DNA of 64,000 nucleotides from Hornefia porci (GCF_001940235.1 NZ_MJIE01000001.1:248001-312000), one strand, 5' to 3'. Positions 27,722 to 37,395 are shown, counted from the stretch's first letter. Numbers and translations are program-made. Notes: generated by a model not told the origin, from the letters alone.

Positions 27722-28315
27722 ATGAGAAAAATTATCGGAATCACGGGCGGAATCGGCACGGGAAAGTCAACTGTATCCGCATATCTGAAGGAGCAGGGCT
27801 ATCCCGTCATCGATGCGGATCAGATCGCCCGCAAGGTGACAGAAAAGGGAAGCGTGACTCTGGCGGAGCTGGCGAGGAATTTCGGAACCGGCATTCTGGA
27901 CCGCGACGGGGGGCTTGACCGCCGGAGGATGGCGGAGCTGGCGTTTTCCTCTCCGGAGAACAAAGCCAGACTGGAGGCGATCGTAACGGCCCGGGTAATC
28001 GCGGAAACGGCGGAGAGGATCCGGGAGCTGCGGCAGGAAGACGGACCGACGGCTTTTCTGGATGCGCCGATCCTGTATGAGACAGGAGCAGATGTTTTGG
28101 TGGACGAGGTCTGGCTGATCACTGCGGACGAGAGCGTCCGGATCAGGAGAGCCGCGGAGAGGGACGGTTGCGGCGAAGCCGAGATCCGGAGGAGAATCCG
28201 CAATCAGATGAGCGAAGAGGAAAAGTTCTGCCGGGCGGATTACGTTATTGACAATTCTGACGGATTGGAGCAGCTTTACACCCGAATCCGTGCATTGATA
28301 AAAAAACATGATTAA
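27722..28315 (+). CDS. coaE: Dephospho-CoA kinase
   Basis: Last step of coenzyme A synthesis: phosphorylates the 3'-OH of the ribose of dephospho-CoA with ATP. The 197-residue P-loop kinase has the Walker A motif GITGGIGTGKS near the start, followed by DADQIARKV, typical of CoaE. Position after polA is common in Firmicutes. The region before its ATG is purine-rich but without a clear Shine-Dalgarno. Confidence 0.94.
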   Translation: MRKIIGITGGIGTGKSTVSAYLKEQGYPVIDADQIARKVTEKGSVTLAELARNFGTGILDRDGGLDRRRMAELAFSSPENKARLEAIVTARVIAETAERIRELRQEDGPTAFLDAPILYETGADVLVDEVWLITADESVRIRRAAERDGCGEAEIRRRIRNQMSEEEKFCRADYVIDNSDGLEQLYTRIRALIKKHD

Positions 28316-28339
28316 TCGCGGAAATCTTGCGAGTTTTAT

Positions 28340-28368
28340 TTGACAAAGAGCCGAAATTGAATTATAGT
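28340..28368 (+). promoter_or_regulatory. Promoter of the tRNA-Leu pair
   Basis: Perfect TTGACA (28340-28345), a 17-bp spacer and TATAGT (28363-28368). It lies 26 bp before the first tRNA. Confidence 0.8.
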
Positions 28369-28394
28369 AGTAGCGTAGGTTTTTTGAAAAATGT

Positions 28395-28477
28395 GCGGCT
28401 GTGGCGGAATTGGTAGACGCGCACGCTTGAGGGGCGTGTGGGCAACCGTGCTGGTTCGAGTCCAGTCAGCCGCACCA
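28395..28477 (+). tRNA. tRNA-Leu (anticodon GAG)
   Basis: 83-nt class II tRNA with long variable arm. Acceptor GCGGCTG pairs with CAGCCGC, the anticodon loop is TTGAGGG giving GAG, the T loop is TTCGAGT, and CCA is encoded. Confidence 0.93.
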
Positions 28478-28492
28478 TTTTTTTTATACTAT

Positions 28493-28579
28493 GCCGGCGT
28501 GATGGAATTGGCAGACGTGCGGGATTCAAAATCCCGTGGTGGAAACACCGTATGGGTTCGACCCCCATCGCCGGCACCA
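28493..28579 (+). tRNA. tRNA-Leu (anticodon CAA)
   Basis: 87-nt class II tRNA. Acceptor GCCGGCG pairs with CGCCGGC, the anticodon stem CGGGA/TCCCG holds loop TTCAAAA giving CAA, the T loop is TTCGACC, and CCA is encoded. It follows the first tRNA by 15 nt, presumably in one transcript. Confidence 0.93.
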
Positions 28580-28613
28580 TGTAGCACAGGTATACAGGAG
28601 GAAACAAGATCTT

Positions 28614-29147
28614 ATGAAGTTTGGTACATTTTTGATGGCGTCGTCAACCAGTTCGTTCGCGTTCCAGATGCTGATTCTTGTCGCATTCATCGTATTGATG
28701 TATTTTCTGCTGGTCAGACCGCAAAAGAAAAAGGAAAAAACCGTCAACGAGATGAGAAATTCGCTGAGAGTCGGCGACGAGATCATCACCATCGGAGGAA
28801 TCTGCGGAAAGATCGTGAAGACAAAGGATCAGTCCCTGATTATTCAGGTCGGCGCGGATAAGACAAAATTCGAGGTCATGAGATGGTCCATTTCGTCTGT
28901 GACGTCGAAGAGCAAGAAGAGCGACCAGAAAGGTGCAGGCGGACTTGATGAGGATGAAGAGACAGAAGTAAGGACACGCAAGTCTTCCCCGAAGAGACTG
29001 AAGAAGGCCAGGAGCGAAGAGCCGGCTGAGAAAAAGGATGCTAAAGCCGAGACGGCTCCGGTCAGTGCTGAAGAACAGGGAGAGGCTGCTGTGAAGGAAG
29101 ACGCTTCCGGTGCGGACAGCACAGCGGAGAGCGCGGCTGAAAAATAG
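28614..29147 (+). CDS. yajC: Preprotein translocase subunit YajC
   Basis: 178-residue membrane protein that joins SecDF in the Sec holotranslocon. A single transmembrane segment (about 17-35) precedes VRPQKKKEKTVNEMRNSLRVGDEIIT, the YajC core. The C-terminal tail (about 105-178) is unusually long, charged and rich in Glu, Lys and Ala. The open frame extends into the second tRNA, but ATG 28614 (product MKFGTFLMAS) is the start since AGGAGG lies just upstream and tRNA sequence would otherwise be translated. It directly precedes secDF. Confidence 0.9.
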   Translation: MKFGTFLMASSTSSFAFQMLILVAFIVLMYFLLVRPQKKKEKTVNEMRNSLRVGDEIITIGGICGKIVKTKDQSLIIQVGADKTKFEVMRWSISSVTSKSKKSDQKGAGGLDEDEETEVRTRKSSPKRLKKARSEEPAEKKDAKAETAPVSAEEQGEAAVKEDASGADSTAESAAEK

Positions 29148-29174
29148 AAAACAGCCCTGTGCGCAGGGTGGATA

Positions 29175-29208
29175 AGAGAAAATCTCCTGGAAGCAGGAGA
29201 TTTTCTCT
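29175..29208 (+). terminator. Perfect 15-bp hairpin after yajC
   Basis: AGAGAAAATCTCCTG (29175-29189) is an exact inverted match to CAGGAGATTTTCTCT (29194-29208) with a GAAG loop. The 3' arm contains a TTTT run but the hairpin is followed only by a short TTT, so it may be a terminator or an mRNA-stabilising stem. Confidence 0.55.
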
Positions 29209-29252
29209 GTTTCAGGGCGATTGCCCCGGCCGGGGCGGCGGGCAGTTGACTC

Positions 29253-29281
29253 TTGAAGATGTGTGAGAAATGTAGTAAAAT
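29253..29281 (+). promoter_or_regulatory. Candidate promoter of secDF
   Basis: TTGAAG (29253-29258), 17-bp spacer, TAAAAT (29276-29281). A 14-bp perfect palindrome GCCCCGGCCGGGGC sits just upstream (29223-29236). Start would be near 29288, 59 nt before the gene. Confidence 0.6.
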
Positions 29282-29346
29282 ACAAGGAAGTACGAGGTTT
29301 TTCAAACCGGAAAGGTTAATACTGCGGAAAGTGAGAGAGTAATAAT

Positions 29347-31815
29347 ATGAGTTCAAAATTCAGAAAAATTCTTAGCGTACTTATTATCGCACTCGTCGCG
29401 TTCGGTGCGTATGTTTCATTCTTCGGACTCGGACCGGTGAATAATATTAAAGATTCACTGAAATACGGTCTCGATATTGACGGCGGCGTGTACGTGGTCA
29501 TGGAGGCGCAGACCGGAAAAATGTCCGGAAGCAAGCTGAAGGAGACCATGGAACAGACGCAGCAGGTCATCAACAAGCGCGTCAACGCTATGGGAGTGTC
29601 GGAGGCTTCGGTCAATATTGAGGGCGAGAACCGCCTCCGTATAGAAATGCCCGGCGTGAAAGATGCCAAAACAGCGATCAACCGGATCGGCGATACGGCA
29701 AAGCTTCGCTTCACGCTTGCGGACGGAACGCAGTATCTTACCGGAGACGATGTCAAGACCGCCTCTGCGGAAACCGACAGCGAGCACGGCGGTTATAAAA
29801 TTATCATGAAATTCAGTTCGAAGGGCCAGGAGAAGTTCGCTCAGGCCACTAGACTCGCAGCGGCCGGAAATGTCAACGCCACTGTAACAGACGACAGCGG
29901 CAATACCGTAGATCCGAAATCTGTTGTTATCTGGCTGGACGATAAGGTGCTGACAGCACCGACGGTAAACGGCGAAATCAACAACGATTCCTGCGAGATC
30001 TATCAGCAGAACGGCGGATACTCCAAGGCAGAGGCGCAGGAGACAGCGGCTCTGATCCGGGGCGGCGCGCTGCCGGTATCGCTGACAGAGGTGGAATCCT
30101 CGGTACGGACGGCTTCGATCGGCGCCAACGCGCTGGACAAGAGCATCGTGGCCGGTGGAATCGGAATTCTGCTGGTCTTCATCCTGATGATTCTGATGTA
30201 TAATGTGCTGGGTCTGCTCGCAGATATCGCGCTGTGCCTGTATGTTATCCTGGTGCTCTGGATCATGTCTGCGATGGGAGCGGTTCTGACGCTGCCGGGC
30301 ATCGCCGGTATCGTCCTGGATATCGGTATGGCAGTAGACGCCAACGTGATTATTTTCTCCAGAATCAAAGAGGAAATCGGACTGGGCAGGTCGATACGGG
30401 TGGCTGTTGACCAGGGATTTAAACACGCACTGGTCACCGTTCTGGACGCGCAGATCACCACGCTTATCGCCGCAGTCGTTTTGTACGAGTTGGGCTCCAC
30501 GACAGTGAAGGGCTTCGCCGTCACCCTGATGATCGGTATTATCGTCAGTATCTTCACCGCCGTCATCATCACTCAGATTTTTGTCGGCGCACTGGCGGAC
30601 AGCAGATTCGCGAAAAACACATTCTTCGGATGCAAACCTGATGGCACGCCGAAGAAATTCGTCCGGAAGGAATTCCATTTCATCGAAAGACGGAAAATCT
30701 TCTACTGCATCAGCGGCGCCGTGATCGTAATCGGTCTGGTCACACTGGGAGTGAGAGGCTTCAATTACGGAATTGACTTCACCGGCGGAACCATGATCCA
30801 GATGGATCTGGGCAAGAAGGTGGCCATCAGTGATGTGGAGAAGACGATCAAGCAGTATCATCTGAATCCTGAAATCGTGTACTCAGGCGCGGATCAGCAT
30901 CAGGTGATCATCAAGACCACAAAGGCTCTGAACGCAAACGCAAGAGCCAGCGTGCAGAAGACGATTGAGGAGAAATATGATCTGAATAAAAAATCCGTGG
31001 TCGCTTCCGAGGAATTCGGGCCGTCCATCGGCAAGGAGCTCCGGAACAACGCAGTCAAGGCGATTTTAATCGCGGCGCTGTTCATGCTGCTCTATATCAT
31101 CTTCCGGTTTAAGACCTGGCGATACGGCGTCGCTGCGATCGCAGGAATCGGTCACGACGTGCTGGTTCTGATTTCGGTGTACGCAATCTTCCGGATTCAG
31201 GTCAACAACCCGTTCATTGCGGCTATCCTGACGGTGGTCGGATACTCTATCAATGATACGATCGTAATTTTCGACCGTGTCAGAGAGAATTCAAGACTGT
31301 CGCGTCAGCAGCCGGTTATGGAGCTGCTGGATCACAGTATCAATCAGACGCTGGACCGGTCGATCATGACATCCATGACCACAGTCATCGCGACGGTACC
31401 GCTGCTGATTCTGGTATCCGCACAGCTGTCACAGTTCGTGCTGCCGCTGATGATCGGCGTGCTGGTGGGAACCTATTCCTCTATCTTCCTCTGCAGCCCG
31501 CTCTACTATGAGTTCAACCGCAGGGCGGAGGCGTCCCGTTATCTGGCACAGCAGAAAGCCAGAAAGCGGATCGAGTCGAAAAAGAACTCGAAGAAATCGG
31601 AAAAGAAGGCCGTTGAAGCGCTGAAGGCTGAAGAGAACAAAGCCGGCGGAAAGACTTCCGGCGCAGATTCTGCCGCGGAAAACACCAATTCCGGGCACGG
31701 GGAAAAGCAGGAAAAGAACGGAAGCAAATCCGGGAAAAAATCCGGCGGGAACAGTAAAAAAGGAACCGGCGGAAGCAAGAGCAAGAAGAAAAAGAAAGGC
31801 AATAAAAGAAGATAA
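29347..31815 (+). CDS. secDF: Fused SecD-SecF protein translocase subunit
   Basis: 822 residues joining SecD and SecF, which use the proton gradient to finish preprotein export. The SecD half opens with a membrane segment (about 9-27) and 'GLDIDGGVYVV' (the usual GLDLRGG variant); the SecF half begins near 444 with 'HFIERRKIFYCISG' and has 'GIDFTGGTMIQ'. About twelve membrane segments are expected. A hydrophilic tail of roughly 85 residues rich in Lys, Ser and Gly follows the last one. Fusion of the two is common in Firmicutes. Gene order yajC-secDF-relA is normal. Confidence 0.94.
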   Translation: MSSKFRKILSVLIIALVAFGAYVSFFGLGPVNNIKDSLKYGLDIDGGVYVVMEAQTGKMSGSKLKETMEQTQQVINKRVNAMGVSEASVNIEGENRLRIEMPGVKDAKTAINRIGDTAKLRFTLADGTQYLTGDDVKTASAETDSEHGGYKIIMKFSSKGQEKFAQATRLAAAGNVNATVTDDSGNTVDPKSVVIWLDDKVLTAPTVNGEINNDSCEIYQQNGGYSKAEAQETAALIRGGALPVSLTEVESSVRTASIGANALDKSIVAGGIGILLVFILMILMYNVLGLLADIALCLYVILVLWIMSAMGAVLTLPGIAGIVLDIGMAVDANVIIFSRIKEEIGLGRSIRVAVDQGFKHALVTVLDAQITTLIAAVVLYELGSTTVKGFAVTLMIGIIVSIFTAVIITQIFVGALADSRFAKNTFFGCKPDGTPKKFVRKEFHFIERRKIFYCISGAVIVIGLVTLGVRGFNYGIDFTGGTMIQMDLGKKVAISDVEKTIKQYHLNPEIVYSGADQHQVIIKTTKALNANARASVQKTIEEKYDLNKKSVVASEEFGPSIGKELRNNAVKAILIAALFMLLYIIFRFKTWRYGVAAIAGIGHDVLVLISVYAIFRIQVNNPFIAAILTVVGYSINDTIVIFDRVRENSRLSRQQPVMELLDHSINQTLDRSIMTSMTTVIATVPLLILVSAQLSQFVLPLMIGVLVGTYSSIFLCSPLYYEFNRRAEASRYLAQQKARKRIESKKNSKKSEKKAVEALKAEENKAGGKTSGADSAAENTNSGHGEKQEKNGSKSGKKSGGNSKKGTGGSKSKKKKKGNKRR

Positions 31816-31839
31816 CGAATCGATATTACCGGAGAACGT

Positions 31840-34047
31840 ATGGAGACAAAAGCAAAGTTCCTGAAAGAAATCCTGAAATACAAGCAATATGACACCGAAC
31901 TGATCGGAAGAGCCTACGAGAAGGCGAGACAGCTTCACGAAGGACAGCTTCGCAAAAGCGGCGAGCCGTATCTGATTCATCCGATCGCAGTGGCCATCAT
32001 CCTTGCCCAGCTGGGCATGGATGATGAAACCCTGGTCGGTGGACTTTTGCATGACGTGGTAGAGGATACGGCGTACACCAGGGATCAGCTGGTACAGGAT
32101 TTCGGCGAGGAGGTGGCGCTGCTGGTAGACGGCGTCACCAAGCTGGGAACGCTTAAATTCGACAGCAAGGAGGAGGCGCAGGCGGAGACTCTGCGCAAAA
32201 TGTTCCTGGCGATGTCCAAGGATATCCGGGTGCTGATTATCAAGCTGGCGGATCGTCTTCACAATATGCGGACCATCGAATACATGAGTCCGGACAAAAT
32301 CATCGAAAAATCCAGAGAGACGCTGGAAATCTATGCGCCTCTCGCCAGCCGGCTCGGAATTTATACGATAAAATTCGAGCTGGAGGACATCGCGCTGAAA
32401 TATCTTCATCCCGAGGAATATGAAACACTTTCGCGCGAGGTCAGCGAGAAGCGGGAGCAGAGAGTCAAGTTCATCAACGAGGTTATCTCGGAAATCCGGG
32501 AGGCTCTGGACGCCATGAACATGAAGTATGACATCATGGGCCGTTCCAAGCATCTGTACAGCGTCTACAAGAAGATGGTTCTGCAGCACAAGCAGCTGGA
32601 TGAAATCTTTGACCTGACCGCAATCCGGGTCATCGTGGAGAACGTCAGGGACTGTTACGCGGTGCTGGGACAGGTTCATACGATGTGGAAGCCGATTCCG
32701 GGCCGTTTCAAGGACTATATCGCCATGCCGAAGCCTAATATGTACCAGTCCCTTCACACCACGGTGCTGGGAGACAACGGCGAGCCCTTCGAGATCCAGA
32801 TCCGCACCTATGAAATGCACCGGGTCGCGGAATACGGTATCGCGGCGCACTGGAAGTACAAGGAAGGGAATACCAGCGGCAGGCAGAACAACGAGGACAT
32901 GAAGCTCGCCTGGCTGCGGCAGACTCTGGAATGGCAGCAGGAGCTGGACGATCCGAAGGAATTCATGGAGACCCTGAAAATGGATCTCTTCTCTTCCCAG
33001 GTCTTTGTATTCACCCCAAAGGGGGAGGTCATCGATCTGCCGGCGGAATCCACTCCTCTGGACTTCGCATTCAAGATCCATACGGACGTGGGCTGTCACT
33101 GCGTCGGCGCCAAGGTGAACGGGAAGATGGTAACCATCGACCATACACTGCATAACGGCGACATCGTGGAGATCGTCACATCAGCCAATTCCTCCGGACC
33201 CAGCACAGACTGGCTGCGTATCGCAAAGAGCTCCTCTGCGAGGAACAAGATCCGCCAGTACATCAAACGTCAGAACAAGGGAGACGATGTCTCCAAGGGC
33301 AAGGATGCGCTGGACAAATACGTCCGGAAAAAGGGCTACGACCCCCAGCAGGTCATCCGCACCCGCTACCTGACGGCGGCCATGAAGGAAATGAAATTCG
33401 CCACCATGGACGAGGCTTACACTCAGATCTCCCAGGGCGGCACAGTCCTGAGCCGATACGCCAATCTGCTTTTCGACCTCTACAAGAGCGATCAGGAGGA
33501 GGAAAAGCAGCGGAAACAGAGAAAAGAAGAAGAGCTGATGAATGAGTCTGCGAAGCATGAGAAAACGATTCGCAGACATCGGGAGAACCCCGGAATCATC
33601 GTAAAAGGCTCTGAAAATATGCCGAATCTGATGATTCGCGTGGCCAGGTGCTGCAATCCTGTGCCGGGAGACGAGATTATCGGCTTTATCACAAAGGGAA
33701 GAGGCATCTCGGTACACCGGAAGGACTGTTCCAACATCGTGTCGCTGCCGGAAAAAGAACACGCCCGTTTCATCGAGGTAGAATGGGAGGATATCGCGGA
33801 GGATAAATCATACGCGGCCGAGATCTGCGTGATCACCAGCGACCGCAAGGGGATATTCTCGGACATTTCCCGGGCCTGCGAGGATCAGAACGTTCGCATC
33901 GAAGGTGTGAACGCCAAGAGCACCCGGGACGAGACACTGAGTATCACGCTGACGCTGATGCTGATCAGCACACAGCAGATGCAGCGCGTTCTGCGGACCC
34001 TGAGAAACGTCAGCGGCGTTCGGAGCGTGTATCGGGCGAGATCGTAG
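31840..34047 (+). CDS. relA: Bifunctional (p)ppGpp synthetase/hydrolase (RSH)
   Basis: 735-residue long RelA/SpoT homologue that makes and degrades (p)ppGpp in the stringent response. Domains in order: HD hydrolase with HPIAVA and LLHDVVEDT (near 67-75), synthetase with 'MGRSKHLYSVYKKM' and 'KPNMYQSLHT', TGS near 387 ('VFTPKGEVIDLPAESTPLDFAF'-type start), a zinc-finger-like conserved cysteine region ('RVARCCNPVPGDEI'), and C-terminal ACT (from about 655). The HD motif is intact, so hydrolase activity is expected. Confidence 0.95.
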   Translation: METKAKFLKEILKYKQYDTELIGRAYEKARQLHEGQLRKSGEPYLIHPIAVAIILAQLGMDDETLVGGLLHDVVEDTAYTRDQLVQDFGEEVALLVDGVTKLGTLKFDSKEEAQAETLRKMFLAMSKDIRVLIIKLADRLHNMRTIEYMSPDKIIEKSRETLEIYAPLASRLGIYTIKFELEDIALKYLHPEEYETLSREVSEKREQRVKFINEVISEIREALDAMNMKYDIMGRSKHLYSVYKKMVLQHKQLDEIFDLTAIRVIVENVRDCYAVLGQVHTMWKPIPGRFKDYIAMPKPNMYQSLHTTVLGDNGEPFEIQIRTYEMHRVAEYGIAAHWKYKEGNTSGRQNNEDMKLAWLRQTLEWQQELDDPKEFMETLKMDLFSSQVFVFTPKGEVIDLPAESTPLDFAFKIHTDVGCHCVGAKVNGKMVTIDHTLHNGDIVEIVTSANSSGPSTDWLRIAKSSSARNKIRQYIKRQNKGDDVSKGKDALDKYVRKKGYDPQQVIRTRYLTAAMKEMKFATMDEAYTQISQGGTVLSRYANLLFDLYKSDQEEEKQRKQRKEEELMNESAKHEKTIRRHRENPGIIVKGSENMPNLMIRVARCCNPVPGDEIIGFITKGRGISVHRKDCSNIVSLPEKEHARFIEVEWEDIAEDKSYAAEICVITSDRKGIFSDISRACEDQNVRIEGVNAKSTRDETLSITLTLMLISTQQMQRVLRTLRNVSGVRSVYRARS

Positions 34048-34048
34048 A

Positions 34049-34113
34049 CCGCAGAGGAAACCCGTCCGCACAGCATGCGCGTCTGCGGCAGAAACCGGTT
34101 CGGATTTTTTAAA
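34049..34113 (+). terminator. Possible terminator after relA
   Basis: CCGCAGA (34049-34055) pairs with TCTGCGG (34082-34088), enclosing a smaller stem, and a run of six T follows at 34105-34110. The T run is about 16 nt past the stem, so function is uncertain. Confidence 0.35.
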
Positions 34114-34156
34114 CTTTGCAGGATAATCGGAGAGTAACAGAGCAATCGGAGGGAAA

Positions 34157-34777
34157 ATGAAAATATTCAGATACAGCACCGGACCGATCATGGTGAATAC
34201 ATACCTCGTCTATGACGAGAATAAAATCGGCTTTGTGGTCGATCCGGGAGGCGTCAGCAGACAGCTGAACGAAAAACTGGCGGCGGAAAACGTGGATCTG
34301 CAGTATATTGTGCTGACCCACGGCCACGCCGATCACACCGGCGGAATCGCGGAGCTGAAGGACCGGTATCCCGGAATCAGAATTGTCGCGTGTGACAGAG
34401 AACGGCAGATTCTGGAAACGCCGGAATATAACTCGTCACCGGAGCTTCTGGGGCGTCCCGTCAGCATCCGGGCAGACATCTATGTGAAGGACGGAGACTC
34501 CATGAAGATCGGCGATACGGAGCTGAAATTCCTGGAGACGCCGGGACATACGCCCGGAGGAATGTGCATTCTGGTTCCGGGCCATGTTTTCAGCGGCGAC
34601 ACCCTGTTTCAGGCGTCCATCGGCCGCACAGACTTCTACGGCGGAGATTACGGGGAAATCGTCCGTTCCATTCGGGAAAAGCTTTTTCCGCTTCCGGAGG
34701 ATACGATTGTGCTTCCCGGCCATATGAGCCAGACCACAATAGGCTTTGAAAAGGAGAACAATCCCTTTGTCCGATAA
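34157..34777 (+). CDS. MBL-fold metallo-hydrolase (glyoxalase II-like)
   Basis: 206-residue metallo-beta-lactamase-fold hydrolase. Metal ligands are visible in THGHADHTGG (H55, H57, D59, H60), ETPGHTPGG (H near 130), GDTLFQASIGRTD and VLPGHM. This size and ligand set is typical of the small glyoxalase II-like proteins that lie between relA and hemZ in clostridia. Substrate unknown. GGAGG precedes ATG 34157. Confidence 0.9.
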   Translation: MKIFRYSTGPIMVNTYLVYDENKIGFVVDPGGVSRQLNEKLAAENVDLQYIVLTHGHADHTGGIAELKDRYPGIRIVACDRERQILETPEYNSSPELLGRPVSIRADIYVKDGDSMKIGDTELKFLETPGHTPGGMCILVPGHVFSGDTLFQASIGRTDFYGGDYGEIVRSIREKLFPLPEDTIVLPGHMSQTTIGFEKENNPFVR

Positions 34778-36137
34778 ACTTAAAATCAAAATTCACGGAT
34801 ACCGCAACCTGCCCGTTCTTCAGGAGCTGATCGATGAATTTCTGCGTCCGTCGGATTACGAGCTTCTGCCGGACGACGGGTTCCGCCGGGACGCCGCGGT
34901 ACACATCAATCTGCGGGAGTCGGCCGACAAGGATGAAATCAAACGGGAAATCTTCGACCGTCTTTCGGATCTGACCGGGATCCGGCCTGACTGGGGAATC
35001 CTTACCGGCGTCCGGCCGGTCAAGTTGGCGGGGGAAATGCTGGAACGCGCAGGAGATCGGGAAGAGGTTTTCCGGACGCTGACAGACGACGACCGGCTCA
35101 CGGAGGATAAGGCGCGCCTGATTCTGTCCGTTTACGAGCGGCAGGACCGGCTGTACGGGAAAGCGGATGAAAATTCCGCCGGCGTCTACATCGGAATCCC
35201 GTTCTGCCCGACGAGATGTGTATACTGCTCCTTTGCGTCGAACCAGGTAAGCAGTGAGGAGATCGAGCGGTACCTGACCGCGCTCCGTCAGGAGATCCGG
35301 TACGCGGGACGGCGGCTCAGAGAGAGCGGAATGTATCCGGAAACCGTTTATTTCGGCGGAGGAACGCCGACAACTCTGACAGCCGCGCAATTGCAGACGC
35401 TTCTTGAGACAACAAAGAAATCCTTTGACTTCTCCAGGGTCCGGGAGTTTACGGTGGAGGCCGGAAGACCGGACACCATCACGGCGGAGAAGTTGGCGGT
35501 TCTGAAGGACTTCGGGGTGGACCGGATCAGCATTAACCCCCAGTCCATGCGACAGGAAACGCTGGACGCCATCGGACGGAGCCATACGCCGGAGGATATC
35601 AGGAGGGCGTTCGCTCTGGCGGGGCGCACAGGATTCCGGGTGATCAATGCGGATCTCATCGCAGGACTTCCGGGAGAAACAGAAGAGGATTTCCGGGACA
35701 GTCTCCGTCAGGTGCTGAAGCTGGGCGCAAACAATGTGACTGTGCATACCCTGGCGGTGAAGCGGGCGTCCCGGCTGAAGGACATCGATCGCGACTATCA
35801 TTACCGTGTCGCGGATACGGTTGCCGCCATGCTGGGGGACAGCCGCGAAATCCTGAGCGAACACGGCTTTGTTCCATACTACCTCTACCGGCAGAAGCAT
35901 ATGGCGGGGTTCTTCGAGAACACCGGCTACTGCCTCGGAGAAACAGACGGGCTCTACAACATCCGAATCATGGACGAGCATCAGACCATCGCGGCTCTGG
36001 GAGCGGGAGGGATTTCCAAGCGCTATTATCCGGAAACGAACCGCCTGGAGCGGGTGCCGAACGTGACCAATTATCAGGAATATATCCGCCGCATTGACGA
36101 GATGTGCGCGAGAAAAGAAAATAAATTATGGAGGTAA
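34767..36137 (+). CDS. hemZ: Coproporphyrinogen III oxidase-like radical SAM enzyme HemZ
   Basis: 456-residue HemN/HemZ-family radical SAM enzyme. The cluster motif CPTRCVYC (near 146-153; C-x3-C-x2-C) is followed by FGGGTPTTL and 'EAGRPDTITAEKL'. The N-terminal part of about 140 residues before the radical SAM domain is the mark of HemZ rather than HemN. Whether it really acts on coproporphyrinogen is not shown by sequence. The start is taken as TTG 34767 because AAGGAG is 10 nt upstream; TTG 34746 is also possible. It overlaps the MBL gene end. Confidence 0.88.
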   Translation: MSDKLKIKIHGYRNLPVLQELIDEFLRPSDYELLPDDGFRRDAAVHINLRESADKDEIKREIFDRLSDLTGIRPDWGILTGVRPVKLAGEMLERAGDREEVFRTLTDDDRLTEDKARLILSVYERQDRLYGKADENSAGVYIGIPFCPTRCVYCSFASNQVSSEEIERYLTALRQEIRYAGRRLRESGMYPETVYFGGGTPTTLTAAQLQTLLETTKKSFDFSRVREFTVEAGRPDTITAEKLAVLKDFGVDRISINPQSMRQETLDAIGRSHTPEDIRRAFALAGRTGFRVINADLIAGLPGETEEDFRDSLRQVLKLGANNVTVHTLAVKRASRLKDIDRDYHYRVADTVAAMLGDSREILSEHGFVPYYLYRQKHMAGFFENTGYCLGETDGLYNIRIMDEHQTIAALGAGGISKRYYPETNRLERVPNVTNYQEYIRRIDEMCARKENKLWR

Positions 36138-36141
36138 ATCT

Positions 36142-37395
36142 ATGCTAACGAATGCGCCGAAGGGCACAAAGGACACATTGCCGGATCAGGTATACCGCTG
36201 GCACTATGTCGAAAAAAAGTTTGCCGAGATCTGCGACCGCTACGGTTATCGCGAGATCCGCACGCCGGTGTTTGAGCACACAGAGCTGATCAACCGCGGC
36301 GTTGGAGATACCACGGACATTGTTCAGAAGGAAATGTACACGTTTAACGATCACGGCGGCAGGAGCCTGACCCTCAAGCCGGAGGGAACCTCGCCGGCGG
36401 TGAGAGCCTTTGTGGAGCACAAAATGTATGCGGAGGTGCAGCCCACCAAGCTGTACTATGTGACGCCGTGCTTCCGCTACGAGAAGCCGCAGTCCGGAAG
36501 GCTCAGGGAATTTCACCAGTTCGGAATTGAGATTTTCGGCACGCCGAACATGATGGCGGATACAGATGTGATCTGTCTGGCCCACGATTTCCTGGAGGAA
36601 ATGGGGATCCGGGACGTGACGCTGGAAATCAACAGTGTCGGATGTCCGGAGTGCAGGGCGCGTTACAGGAAAGCCCTGCAGGACTTCCTGCGGCCGCATT
36701 ACGACGAGCTTTGTGACACCTGCAAGGACAGGTTTGAACGGAACCCGATGAGGATTCTGGACTGCAAATCGCCGGAGGATCAGGCCATCGTTAAGGACGC
36801 GCCGGAGATGCTCGACTATCTCTGTGACGACTGCGCGCAGGCTTTCCGGGATGTGCAGGAGGATCTGACCGCCATGGGAATCGAATATGTCGTGAACCCG
36901 AGAATCGTCCGGGGTTTGGATTATTATACAAAGACCGCGTTTGAGTTTGTCTCCAACAGCATCGGCGCGCAGGGAACCGTCTGCGGCGGCGGACGTTATG
37001 ACAATCTCTGCGAGGAGCTGGGCGGACCTCCGATCCCGGGCGTCGGATTCGGTCTGGGCATCGAGCGTCTTCTGATGCTGATGGACGCCAACGGCGTGGA
37101 GATTCCGGAGCCGTCTCCGGTGGAGGTATTCATCGTGACCATGGGGGACAAAGCCAAGGCCGAGGGCCTCGGTCTGATTCACACGCTTCACAGAGAGGGA
37201 ATCAGCGCGCAGATGGATACTCTGGCACGAAACGTGAAAGGGCAGTTCAAATACGCCGCCCGCCTGAACGCCCGTTATACCATCGTAATCGGCGACGAGG
37301 AGATCGAAAGAGGCGTGGTTCAGTTCAAGGATATGGAGCGGCATGAACAGCGCGAGATTCCGTTCGGCGAGATTCTGAAGGAACTTGGAAAATAA
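36142..37395 (+). CDS. hisS: Histidyl-tRNA synthetase
   Basis: Charges tRNA-His. The 417-residue class II synthetase has 'GTKDTLPDQ' at the start, motif 2 'CFRYEKPQSGRLREFHQFGIE', the histidine-specific 'GLDYYTKTAFEF' and motif 3 'GFGLGIERLL', followed by the anticodon-binding domain. The frame is open further upstream, but ATG 36142 with GGAGG gives the normal N-terminus (MLTNAPKGTKD). Followed closely by aspS, a common pairing. Confidence 0.96.
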   Translation: MLTNAPKGTKDTLPDQVYRWHYVEKKFAEICDRYGYREIRTPVFEHTELINRGVGDTTDIVQKEMYTFNDHGGRSLTLKPEGTSPAVRAFVEHKMYAEVQPTKLYYVTPCFRYEKPQSGRLREFHQFGIEIFGTPNMMADTDVICLAHDFLEEMGIRDVTLEINSVGCPECRARYRKALQDFLRPHYDELCDTCKDRFERNPMRILDCKSPEDQAIVKDAPEMLDYLCDDCAQAFRDVQEDLTAMGIEYVVNPRIVRGLDYYTKTAFEFVSNSIGAQGTVCGGGRYDNLCEELGGPPIPGVGFGLGIERLLMLMDANGVEIPEPSPVEVFIVTMGDKAKAEGLGLIHTLHREGISAQMDTLARNVKGQFKYAARLNARYTIVIGDEEIERGVVQFKDMERHEQREIPFGEILKELGK

